7,295 bases of DNA from Oscillospiraceae bacterium (GCA_015067385.1 SVMP01000108.1:1-7295), one strand, 5' to 3'. Counted from the first letter of the stretch, positions 1 to 6,076 are shown. Numbers and translations are program-made. The notes: generated from the letters alone by a model not told the origin.

Positions 1-284
1 ACGTTGAGCTTGAAATTATATTCTTCTTCAAGATCTCTGACTCTTTGCATCGCAAGGTCACTGAATTCTGTTTCAAGAACGTAACCGAGATAGTTTTCTG
101 AAATGTCAATGCCTCCGTTACCGCTGTCAAGATTTACTCTGTAAAGAAGCTCCATGCCGTCAAGATCGGGCGTTTCGTCTCCGTTGTTGCCGAAATTCAA
201 ATCAAACTGCTCGGGTTCTTCCGCACAGCCTGCAAACATCGCAAGCAACAGTACGAAAACCAATAACTTACATACGTTTTTCAT
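1..284 (-). CDS. Secreted lipoprotein, probable extracellular solute-binding protein (N-terminal part only)
   Basis: The first 94 residues are visible; the gene runs off the left edge. It starts MKNVCKLLVFVLLLAMFAGC: a short basic head, a hydrophobic core and a lipobox (FAGC) with the lipidated cysteine at residue 20, so the mature protein should be anchored to the outer face of the membrane. An acidic Asn/Gly-rich linker follows, then a segment ending ETEFSDLAMQRVRDLEEEYN. This resembles the start of the periplasmic-binding-protein fold in clostridial sugar or peptide ABC-transporter binding proteins, where a similar helix precedes the first core strand. The start is supported by AAAGG eight bases upstream. 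The ligand cannot be judged from this part. The lipoprotein call is firm; the solute-binding call is inference from a short stretch. No transporter permease gene lies inside the window. Confidence 0.75.
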   Translation of the reverse strand, partial: MKNVCKLLVFVLLLAMFAGCAEEPEQFDLNFGNNGDETPDLDGMELLYRVNLDSGNGGIDISENYLGYVLETEFSDLAMQRVRDLEEEYNFKLN

Positions 285-299
285 AATTTGAACCTTTCT

Positions 300-419
300 T
301 AATTATTGTGTTTTTGTGCAATTTTTTTGTAAAATATCATCAAATTATATTTTACTGTATACATTATAGTATTTTTTCAATAATATTACTTATAGAATAA
401 TATTATAATATAATAATAT
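300..419. other. Very AT-rich intergenic tract with weak promoter candidate
   Basis: This stretch between two minus-strand genes is nearly all A and T. AATAATATTA occurs twice (379-388 and 396-405) as a direct repeat. On the minus strand a TATAAT at 363-368 could be the -10 of the solute-binding lipoprotein gene, leaving a leader of about 75 bases, but no convincing -35 lies at the right distance. A TTGAAA (375-380) is present but badly spaced. In DNA this AT-rich a TATAAT is weak evidence. Confidence 0.25.
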
Positions 420-459
420 AATTACGAGACATACCCCGTAAGAAGCACGTCTCGTAATT
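420..459 (-). terminator. Probable terminator of the LytTR/membrane-protein operon
   Basis: An 11-bp perfect stem (AATTACGAGAC with GTCTCGTAATT) closes an 18-base loop, starting 36 bases past the stop of the membrane-protein gene. On the minus strand the stem runs into an A/T-only tract rather than a clean run of T, and on the plus strand no T-run follows, so minus is the better orientation. The large loop and the lack of a pure U-tract make it a weaker terminator than the others in the window. Confidence 0.45.
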
Positions 460-494
460 GTTTGATTTATTGGGGGATTACCGTGAAAAGATAA

Positions 495-1178
495 TCAGGA
501 ATTGATCGTTGTGATCGAAATGTGACCGAAATTGTTTTCTCCGGTAATGAGAAGCTCAGGACCGTTTGGATCACCGGAACCGGTCGAGGTGGTGTGGGCA
601 AAGTTGTTTTCGATATCCGTTTTTGTGTGCCATTGTGCGGGTACGGATATATTCATCTGCCCGAAGTTGTTTTCAATGTTAAGTACACCGTTTCCCTGAT
701 AAGTATCCGGGTTTTCGAATATTACGTTGTATGAACCGAAATTGTTTTCGACTTTTTTTCCGTAAGTAAAGTCCGAACTGTCAATATACATTACCGATCT
801 TCCGAAATTTCCGTGATCGTTTACTATTATTCGAAAGTTACCGAGTATCATGTTAAATCCGATAGTTATGATCAACGCACAGAAAAACAAAAGCCAGTTT
901 GAAATAATATTTTCATTTTCAAGACCGCACGCAAAGGCTATATTTCGTTCAAATAGCATAAATATGAACGAAAGCGGAATGAATATCGAACCGATCTTTC
1001 CTTTAACCAACCTTGAAACGATATAATAGAGCAGTCCCAGACCAAGCACCACTCTGAAAAGAGATATCGCTCCGAAAGCTCCCATTATCGGCGCAAGAAT
1101 ACCAAGTGCGTCAACTATCATCAACACTGCCGCAACGATCAGCAGGATTCCCCAAAATACCTTTCCTGTTTTTATCAT
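495..1178 (-). CDS. Four-helix membrane protein with repetitive ENNFG tail, LiaF-like; partner of the LytTR regulator
   Basis: 227 residues. Four hydrophobic segments are visible at about residues 7-30, 33-53, 62-78 and 94-114. A hydrophilic C-terminal half of about 110 residues follows. That half carries the motif ENNFG at 144-148, 169-173 and 214-218, ENNFA at 190-194, and a degenerate GNFG at 123-126. Each is followed by a short alternating hydrophobic strand such as NVIF, MNISV or HISITT, at intervals of 21-25 residues. This suggests a repeating beta structure of the kind in LiaF C-terminal ('toastrack'-like) domains, which sit beside LiaI/LiaF-type membrane helices in Firmicutes envelope-stress genes. 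The start codon overlaps the regulator's stop (ATGA at 1178-1175) and has a GAGGAG site 8-9 bases upstream, so the two are translationally coupled. A plausible role is membrane sensor or inhibitor of the regulator; this is inference from context. The exact family is uncertain. Confidence 0.8.
   Translation of the reverse strand: MIKTGKVFWGILLIVAAVLMIVDALGILAPIMGAFGAISLFRVVLGLGLLYYIVSRLVKGKIGSIFIPLSFIFMLFERNIAFACGLENENIISNWLLFFCALIITIGFNMILGNFRIIVNDHGNFGRSVMYIDSSDFTYGKKVENNFGSYNVIFENPDTYQGNGVLNIENNFGQMNISVPAQWHTKTDIENNFAHTTSTGSGDPNGPELLITGENNFGHISITTINS
525..812 (-). repeat. ENNFG-encoding repeats within the membrane protein
   Basis: The codons for ENNFG recur at 735-749, 660-674 and 525-539, with ENNFA at 597-611 and a degenerate GNFG at 801-812. 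At the DNA level the shared core on the plus strand is CCGAA(A/G)TTGTTTTC, unchanged or nearly so in three copies. Spacing is 63-75 bases. The repeats are in frame and explained by protein structure, not by a separate DNA element. Confidence 0.8.
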
Positions 1179-1627
1179 AATCTTATCTCCTCTATCTTGT
1201 CTCTGAGTAATTTATAGTATGCTCTTGAAAAATATACTTTCTTATCGCATGATTTAAATTCGATCTCGCCGTTTCCCGTAAGCTCTTTTCGCAGTGAAGT
1301 TATCAGCTTAACGTTTGCTATTGCCGATTTAGATATACGGATAAAGTACGACGGCATCATCTCTTCTATTTCGAAAAGCCTGTAATGTGAAGCGTACATT
1401 CCGTTTCTTGTATGCGCATAAACTTTCCCGTCTGTCGTTTCAAAGAAAAGTATGTCGTTCTTATCAATGTAATATTCCGTGTTTGCAATGTATAACGGCA
1501 GGTCTCCGCGGGACTTCATCGCATTTTCAATAAGCTCTTCTGTCTGTATTATCTTTTCGGTTCGGCTTTTACATCTTATAACGATCTCTTCTTCGCCGTT
1601 CGGATCGATCTCCGTTCTTACTCTCAT
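1175..1627 (-). CDS. Stand-alone LytTR-domain transcriptional regulator
   Basis: 150 residues. A LytTR DNA-binding domain fills about residues 46-148. Recognisable landmarks are the strand DILFFETTDGKVYAHT (58-73), the family signature YFIRISKSAIANVKLI (94-109) and the terminal SRAYYKLLRDKI (134-145). The first 45 residues are short and charged and do not contain a receiver domain, so there is no phosphoacceptor aspartate and the protein is not a classical response regulator. Its activity is more likely controlled by its co-encoded membrane partner, as in the HdrR/BrsR type of regulator (established for streptococci; inferred here). The start has AGGAGG eight bases upstream. The gene is first in a two-gene operon, overlapping the next by four bases. 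Two direct repeats upstream of its promoter are good candidates for its own binding site. Confidence 0.9.
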   Translation of the reverse strand: MRVRTEIDPNGEEEIVIRCKSRTEKIIQTEELIENAMKSRGDLPLYIANTEYYIDKNDILFFETTDGKVYAHTRNGMYASHYRLFEIEEMMPSYFIRISKSAIANVKLITSLRKELTGNGEIEFKSCDKKVYFSRAYYKLLRDKIEEIRL

Positions 1628-1650
1628 CCGTTTTCCCTCCTCTTGATACC

Positions 1651-1679
1651 ATTATATCAAATATCTTTTATTTTGTAAA
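1651..1679 (-). promoter_or_regulatory. Promoter of the LytTR operon
   Basis: On the minus strand TTTACA (1674-1679) is followed after 17 bases by TATAAT (1651-1656), preceded by TGA giving an extended -10. Transcription would begin near 1644, leaving a leader of only about 17 bases with the ribosome binding site. The -35 differs from consensus at one position. Confidence 0.75.
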
Positions 1680-1691
1680 TATCTTTTCGCC

Positions 1692-1725
1692 GACAGGTAG
1701 ATTTGAGACCCTGACAGGTAGATTT
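1692..1725. promoter_or_regulatory. Paired 13-bp direct repeats, probable LytTR-type operator
   Basis: GACAGGTAGATTT occurs at 1692-1704 and again, identical, at 1713-1725. The starts are 21 bp apart, two turns of the helix. Known LytTR-domain regulators (AgrA, ComE, VirR) bind pairs of roughly 9-bp direct repeats with this period, and the core ACAGGTAG is close to the AgrA box ACAGTTAAG. The pair lies 12 bp upstream of the -35 of the LytTR operon. The boxes read in the plus direction, facing away from that operon and toward ppdK, whose -35 is 64 bp further on, so the controlled promoter is not certain. Confidence 0.65.
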
Positions 1726-1789
1726 TTTCGTTATATTTGTGTGGAATTATTGAAGTAATCATTTTTTTTAAAATTTAACAAAAAAGTCC

Positions 1790-1818
1790 TTGTTTTTTTT
1801 GATATACCATGTTATAAT
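1790..1818 (+). promoter_or_regulatory. Promoter of ppdK
   Basis: TTGTTT (1790-1795), a 17-base spacer, then TATAAT (1813-1818) with an upstream TGT making an extended -10. Predicted start of transcription is near 1825, giving a leader of about 64 bases. Runs of A and T upstream (about 1761-1785) could act as an UP-like element. Confidence 0.75.
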
Positions 1819-1888
1819 AAATGAGTTGTAATACAAAGATCTAATAATGAATGTAAAACATGAAAAATTCAGGAGGTTAAACCTTAAT

Positions 1889-4534
1889 ATGGCTAAAAAG
1901 TACGTATACCTTTTCACCGAAGGTAACGGCTCCATGAGAGAGCTTCTCGGTGGTAAAGGCGCAAACCTTGCGGAAATGACCAACATTTTCAAAGAAAAAT
2001 TCCCCGACAGAAACCCCGTACCCCAGGGCTTTACCATTTCTACCGAAGCTTGTACTCAGTACTATGAAGACGGCAAAATGATCAACGACGAAATTCAGTC
2101 TCAGATCATGGAATATGTAACAAAGATGGAAGAGATCACCGGCAAAAAATTCGGTGATAAAGAAAATCCCCTCCTCGTTTCCGTTCGTTCCGGCGCTCGT
2201 GCATCCATGCCCGGTATGATGGACACCATCCTCAACCTCGGTCTTAACGAAGAAGTTGTTGAAACCATGGCAAGAAAGTCCGGCAATGCTCGTTGGGCTT
2301 ACGACTGCTACAGAAGATTTATCCAGATGTACTCCGACGTTGTTATGGAAGTCGGCAAAAAGTACTTCGAAGAACTTATCGATAAAATGAAGGAAGAAAA
2401 ATGCGTTACCTTTGACGTTGAACTCACTGCAGAAGACCTCAAAGAACTCGCTGAACAGTTCAAGGCTGAATACAAAGCTAAGATCGGTTCCGACTTCCCC
2501 ACCGATCCCAAAGAACAGCTTATGGGCGCTGTAAAAGCAGTATTCCGTTCTTGGGACAACCCCAGAGCTAACGTTTACAGACGTGACAACGATATTCCTT
2601 ATTCTTGGGGTACCGCTGTTAACGTACAGGCAATGGCATTCGGTAACATGGGCGACGACTGTGGTACCGGCGTTGCATTCACCCGTGACCCCGCTACCGG
2701 CGAAAAGAAACTCATGGGCGAATTCCTTGTAAACGCACAGGGCGAAGACGTTGTTGCAGGCGTTAGAACCCCGATGAAGATCGAAATGATGGCTGAGAAA
2801 TTCCCCGGCGCTTACGCTCAGTTCACCGAGATCTGCAATATCCTCGAAAATCACTATCACGATATGCAGGACATGGAGTTCACCGTTGAAAACGAAAAAC
2901 TCTACATGCTCCAGACCAGAAACGGTAAGAGAACTGCTCAGGCTGCTCTTAAGATCGCATGCGACCTCGTTGACGAAGGCATGAAGACCGAGCAGGAAGC
3001 TGTTGCAATGATCGACCCCAGAAACCTCGACACCCTTCTCCATCCTCAGTTCGACGCTAAAGCTCTCAAAGCTGCTACCCCCATGGGTCGCGGTCTCGGT
3101 GCTTCTCCCGGCGCTGCTTGCGGTAAAGTTGTATTCACCGCTGAAGATGCTGAAACTTGGAACGCAAGAGGCGAAAAAGTTGTTCTCGTTAGACTTGAAA
3201 CTTCTCCCGAAGATATCACCGGTATGAAAGCATCCCAGGGTATCCTCACCGTTCGTGGCGGTATGACCTCTCACGCTGCAGTTGTTGCTCGTGGTATGGG
3301 TACTTGCTGCGTTTCCGGTTGCGGCGAAATCAAGATGGACGAAGAAAACAAGAAATTCGAACTCGCTGGTAAAACCTTCCACGAAGGCGATTTCATCTCC
3401 ATCGACGGTTCTACCGGTAACATCTATGACGGCATCATTCCCACCGTTGACGCTACTATCGCAGGCGAATTCGGCAGAATCATGGCTTGGGCTGACAAAT
3501 TCAGAAAGCTCAAAGTAAGAACCAACGCTGATACTCCCGCTGATGCTAAGAAAGCTCGCGAACTTGGCGCTGAAGGTATCGGTCTTTGCCGTACCGAACA
3601 TATGTTCTTCGAAGCTGACAGAATCGCTGCATTCCGCGAAATGATCTGTGCTGACACCGTTGCTGAAAGAGAAGTTGCTCTCGATAAGATCCTTCCCTAC
3701 CAGCAGGGCGACTTCGAAAAGCTCTACGAAGCTCTCGAAGGTACTCCTGTTTGCATCAGATTCCTCGACCCGCCTCTCCACGAATTCGTTCCCACTACTG
3801 ACGAAGATATCGCAATTCTCGCAGCAGCTCAGAACAAATCCGTTGAAGATATCAAAGCTATCATCGCTTCTCTCCATGAATTCAACCCCATGATGGGTCA
3901 CAGAGGTTGCCGTCTCGCAGTAACTTACCCCGAAATCGCAGCAATGCAGACCAAGGCAGTTATCAGAGCAGCTATCAATGTTCAGAAAGCTCACGCTGAC
4001 TGGAATGTTGTTCCCGAAATCATGATCCCCCTCGTAGGCGATGTTAACGAACTTAAATATGTTAAGAAAGTAGTTGTTGAAACTGCTGACGCTGAGATCG
4101 CAGCTGCAGGCGTTTCCCTCAAGTACGAAGTTGGTACTATGATCGAAATCCCCAGAGCTTGTCTCACCGCTGACGAAGTTGCTAAGAACGCTGACTTCTT
4201 CTGCTTCGGTACTAACGACCTTACCCAGATGACTTACGGCTTCTCCCGTGACGACGCTGGTAAGTTCCTCAACGCTTACTACGATGCTAAGATCTTCGAA
4301 AACGATCCCTTCGCTAAACTCGACCAGAACGGCGTTGGCAAACTTATGGAAATGGCTATCAAACTCGGTAGACCCGAAAACGAACATCTCCATATCGGTA
4401 TCTGCGGCGAACACGGCGGCGACCCCGCATCCGTTGAATTCTGCCACAAGATCGGCCTCGACTACGTTTCTTGCTCTCCCTTCAGAGTTCCCATCGCAAG
4501 ACTCGCAGCAGCTCAGGCAGCTATCAAGGGTTAA
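1889..4534 (+). CDS. ppdK: Pyruvate,phosphate dikinase
   Basis: 881 residues, close to the 874 of the Clostridium symbiosum enzyme. It reversibly converts ATP, pyruvate and phosphate to AMP, PEP and PPi in the cytoplasm, and in anaerobes serves PPi-linked glycolysis or gluconeogenesis. The N-terminal nucleotide-binding domain spans about 1-340 (GGKGANLAEM 21-30; SVRSGARASMPGMMDT 98-113; CGTGVAFTRDPATGE 258-272). The swivelling phosphohistidine domain, about 390-520, holds GGMTSHAAVVARGMG with catalytic His462 (His455 in C. symbiosum). The TIM-barrel PEP/pyruvate domain, about 535-881, has GLCRTEHM (Arg568), IRFLDPPLHEF (Arg624), FGTNDLTQM (Asn776) and GICGEHGG (Cys839). All key residues are intact. 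An upstream in-frame ATG at 1847 lacks a ribosome binding site; the MAKKYVYLF start at 1889 follows AGGAGG (1871-1876) at a somewhat long 12 bases. Codon use is extremely biased (CTC/CTT Leu, TCC/TCT Ser, CCC Pro), implying very high expression. The gene is monocistronic. Confidence 0.98.
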   Translation: MAKKYVYLFTEGNGSMRELLGGKGANLAEMTNIFKEKFPDRNPVPQGFTISTEACTQYYEDGKMINDEIQSQIMEYVTKMEEITGKKFGDKENPLLVSVRSGARASMPGMMDTILNLGLNEEVVETMARKSGNARWAYDCYRRFIQMYSDVVMEVGKKYFEELIDKMKEEKCVTFDVELTAEDLKELAEQFKAEYKAKIGSDFPTDPKEQLMGAVKAVFRSWDNPRANVYRRDNDIPYSWGTAVNVQAMAFGNMGDDCGTGVAFTRDPATGEKKLMGEFLVNAQGEDVVAGVRTPMKIEMMAEKFPGAYAQFTEICNILENHYHDMQDMEFTVENEKLYMLQTRNGKRTAQAALKIACDLVDEGMKTEQEAVAMIDPRNLDTLLHPQFDAKALKAATPMGRGLGASPGAACGKVVFTAEDAETWNARGEKVVLVRLETSPEDITGMKASQGILTVRGGMTSHAAVVARGMGTCCVSGCGEIKMDEENKKFELAGKTFHEGDFISIDGSTGNIYDGIIPTVDATIAGEFGRIMAWADKFRKLKVRTNADTPADAKKARELGAEGIGLCRTEHMFFEADRIAAFREMICADTVAEREVALDKILPYQQGDFEKLYEALEGTPVCIRFLDPPLHEFVPTTDEDIAILAAAQNKSVEDIKAIIASLHEFNPMMGHRGCRLAVTYPEIAAMQTKAVIRAAINVQKAHADWNVVPEIMIPLVGDVNELKYVKKVVVETADAEIAAAGVSLKYEVGTMIEIPRACLTADEVAKNADFFCFGTNDLTQMTYGFSRDDAGKFLNAYYDAKIFENDPFAKLDQNGVGKLMEMAIKLGRPENEHLHIGICGEHGGDPASVEFCHKIGLDYVSCSPFRVPIARLAAAQAAIKG

Positions 4535-4556
4535 TTAGTTAACATTATCCCTGAGA

Positions 4557-4585
4557 TGCAGGCAACTCTTAGAGTTGCAAATGCA
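4557..4585 (+). other. Hairpin in the ppdK 3' untranslated region
   Basis: GCAACTC (4562-4568) pairs with GAGTTGC (4572-4578) around a TTA loop. TGCA at 4557-4560 and 4582-4585 can extend the stem across a small internal loop. No T-run follows, so it is not an intrinsic terminator. A longer closure is possible between TTAGTTA (4535-4541) and TAACTAA (4632-4638). It may protect the ppdK mRNA 3' end or be incidental; it overlaps the possible ppdK relic. Confidence 0.4.
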
Positions 4586-4608
4586 CAAAGGCTGCAATTA
4601 AAGGCTAA
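4568..4608 (+). pseudogene. Possible decayed second copy of the ppdK 3' end
   Basis: After the ppdK stop, 4571-4588 reads RVANAQ and, after two extra bases (AG, 4589-4590), 4591-4608 reads AAIKG-stop. The true C-terminus reads RLAAAQAAIKG-stop. In the last six codons all five base differences are silent third-position changes. The first half lies exactly 72 bases (24 codons) from its counterpart, in the same frame as ppdK. This fits a remnant of a tandem paralogue or of a 72-bp duplication, now frameshifted. Similarity upstream of 4571 is negligible, and the segment is short, so coincidence is not excluded. Confidence 0.4.
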
Positions 4609-4646
4609 TCCGATAGCAAGATCATTCTGACTAACTAAACAAATCG

Positions 4647-4675
4647 ATCCCCACCGATTTTCGGTGGGGATTTTT
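4647..4675 (+). terminator. Intrinsic terminator of ppdK
   Basis: A perfect 11-bp GC-rich stem, ATCCCCACCGA with TCGGTGGGGAT, closes a TTT loop and is followed by a T-run (4671-4675). It lies 112 bases past the ppdK stop. On the minus strand the stem is followed by CGATTTGTTTAG, which is moderately T-rich, so it could also end transcripts from the convergent XRE regulator gene. Confidence 0.92.
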
Positions 4676-4715
4676 GTATATCGTTATCGTATTTTTTTAC
4701 ATTAAAAAATGTTTT

Positions 4716-5873
4716 TCAATTTCCTTGTTCAAAAGCTTCTGCATCTGCGAGAATAGCCTTGAAACGCTCATTTTCACGGATCGAATCAAAAACATCATAT
4801 GCGAATGAGGGCAGAAGAGTATCTTTTTTGTCATACGAATTCGCAGAAAAGTGCATTGTTTTGCCATACAGATACGGTATTTTCGTTTCTGTTATTACAT
4901 TAAAGTTTTTTGCCTTAATACGTTCATGTTTAACCATTTTTTCGAGCCAATCCATTGCTTCTTCGTGACGTTTCATGTTCATACAGATAATTGCGCAATG
5001 TTCATAATCATAATGGGGACTGCAGAAAGGCATTTCATCCTTCCGTTCTCCTACAATAAGATCGTAGATATCCGGGAAGAGCCTATGGCAGGCATAAGCT
5101 TCCTCAAATTTACCTTCTGTTCTCCATGATTTACCAATCATAAAAAGCTGATCATGAAGGTAATCGAGCGCATTATAAATGTTTTTTGCTCTTTCCCGAC
5201 GGCCTTCATCCTTTCTACCGAGAAGATTAAGTGCTTCAGCTTGCAAGTCTCCGCCTTCTGCATACGGATCAAATACTGTGATCTTTTCCGCGTATTCCAG
5301 CATTTTCACGTAATTGCCCATATCTTTGTAAAGAACTGCCATCCATTTATTTGCCTCATTGAGATAACGGCTGTTTGTACAATGATTGAGAATTATATTT
5401 GCCTGACGTATACTCTCGTTTTCCCACTTTTGTATTTCCTCGGTTTTGTCTTTCATTTTATCACTGTATCTGTATTCGTCCAACAGACAGCTGATATGTC
5501 CCAATGAATAAGCCAAAAGCTTATAATTATTCGGATCTACTTCAAGCATTTTTTGTACATCCTCAGTACATTCTTTTCTCCATGCGAAACTGTCGACGCC
5601 TTCCGGGGGATTACAGATTTTCTTTTCCGTCTCACGTATGAACGATTCGACAGTTTCTTCGCCATTCGTTCCATCTTTGCCAAACAGAACATCCGTTGTC
5701 ACGCCAAAAACATTTGAAAGCGGCAAGATCTGCGATATATCCGGCAGTCCGGTTCCGCTTTCCCATCGGCTGACTGCCTGATAGGTGATATTCAACTGTT
5801 CCGCAAGCTCTTCCTGGGTAAGATTACGTTCTTTTCTAAGCCTGCGAATAATTTGACCCATTGTTTCGTTCAT
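4716..5873 (-). CDS. XRE-family transcriptional regulator with TPR-like C-terminal domain
   Basis: 385 residues from the ATG at 5873, chosen because AAGGAG sits seven bases upstream; a longer in-frame reading to 5969 has no such site and would cross the promoter. Residues 7-62 are a Cro/C1-type helix-turn-helix (LTQEELAEQLNI, recognition helix TYQAVSRWESG at 30-40, then LPDISQILPLSNVFGV). The remaining roughly 300 residues are helical, soluble and without membrane segments. They hold TPR-like helix pairs, clearest at about 176-205 (WMAVLYKDMGNY...YAEKITVFDP), 242-262 and 292-316 (AIICMNMKRHEEAMDWLEKM). HTH plus TPR arrays bind small effectors or peptides in the RRNPP family (PlcR, Rgg, PrgX), but this protein is longer, and many clostridial XRE proteins with helical repeats have no known ligand. 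It is divergent from the lipoprotein gene, a likely target. An imperfect palindrome over its own -10 suggests autoregulation. Confidence 0.88.
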   Translation of the reverse strand: MNETMGQIIRRLRKERNLTQEELAEQLNITYQAVSRWESGTGLPDISQILPLSNVFGVTTDVLFGKDGTNGEETVESFIRETEKKICNPPEGVDSFAWRKECTEDVQKMLEVDPNNYKLLAYSLGHISCLLDEYRYSDKMKDKTEEIQKWENESIRQANIILNHCTNSRYLNEANKWMAVLYKDMGNYVKMLEYAEKITVFDPYAEGGDLQAEALNLLGRKDEGRRERAKNIYNALDYLHDQLFMIGKSWRTEGKFEEAYACHRLFPDIYDLIVGERKDEMPFCSPHYDYEHCAIICMNMKRHEEAMDWLEKMVKHERIKAKNFNVITETKIPYLYGKTMHFSANSYDKKDTLLPSFAYDVFDSIRENERFKAILADAEAFEQGN

Positions 5874-5905
5874 AATTTCGCTCCTTAAATATGAATTCCG
5901 GTACC

Positions 5906-5922
5906 GTTGTATATAGTATAAC
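5906..5922. promoter_or_regulatory. Imperfect palindrome over the XRE gene -10, possible operator
   Basis: A 17-bp sequence, GTTGTATATAGTATAAC, has GTT/AAC ends with five of eight base pairs symmetric, and it overlaps the -10 of the XRE gene. Helix-turn-helix regulators of this family often repress themselves through such sites. AT-rich promoter DNA gives partial symmetry by chance, so this is weak evidence. Confidence 0.25.
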
Positions 5923-5943
5923 AAAATAATTCTGAAATGTCCA
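5915..5943 (-). promoter_or_regulatory. Promoter of the XRE regulator gene
   Basis: On the minus strand TGGACA (5938-5943) is followed after 17 bases by TATACT (5915-5920), preceded by TGT as an extended -10. The transcript would start near 5908, giving a leader of about 35 bases before the ATG at 5873. Confidence 0.7.
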
Positions 5944-6047
5944 GCGATGTAAATCTTCATTATATTCAACGGAGCATTGAGTTTTATTGGTTGACATTCT
6001 TTTTAAATATGATTTTGTATTATTATTGATATCGGTTCGAGAAAAAC

Positions 6048-6076
6048 TTGACAAAAATATGTTGATGTGATATACT
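6048..6076 (+). promoter_or_regulatory. Strong promoter of the lipoprotein gene
   Basis: A consensus TTGACA (6048-6053), a 17-base spacer and TATACT (6071-6076) with TGA just upstream as an extended -10. Transcription would start near 6083, about 25 bases before the ATG. A second TTGACA at 5991-5996 has only a poor -10 match (TTGTAT, 6015-6020, spacer 18) and may be a weak upstream promoter. Confidence 0.85.

Noticed and set aside
379..405. AATAATATTA direct repeat as a protein binding site or origin iteron
   Set aside because: Only two copies in DNA that is almost all A and T; chance recurrence is likely, and no DnaA boxes or replication genes are nearby.
522..734. Plus-strand reading frame of 70 codons over the membrane-protein gene
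   Set aside because: It is antisense to the ENNFG repeats, and its periodic pattern simply mirrors them.
1847..1888. Longer ppdK start at the ATG at 1847
   Set aside because: No ribosome binding site precedes it, and the extra 14 residues would be read across the AGGAGG at 1871. The MAKKYVYLF start at 1889 fits known PPDK N-termini.
1877..4447. An 856-codon open frame on the minus strand opposite ppdK
   Set aside because: It is in the exact complementary register of ppdK and exists only because ppdK avoids TTA, CTA and TCA codons. It is low-complexity in composition, has no ribosome binding site or promoter and matches no family I recognise.
4701..4720. A-run/T-run hairpin past the XRE gene stop as a terminator
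   Set aside because: The pairing is almost only A-T and too weak; the GC-rich hairpin at 4647-4671 is the better end point for that transcript.
5874..5969. Longer N-terminus for the XRE regulator
   Set aside because: The extra 32 residues would be encoded across the -10 and -35 of its own promoter; the start at 5873 has AAGGAG at seven bases and begins directly before the HTH domain.
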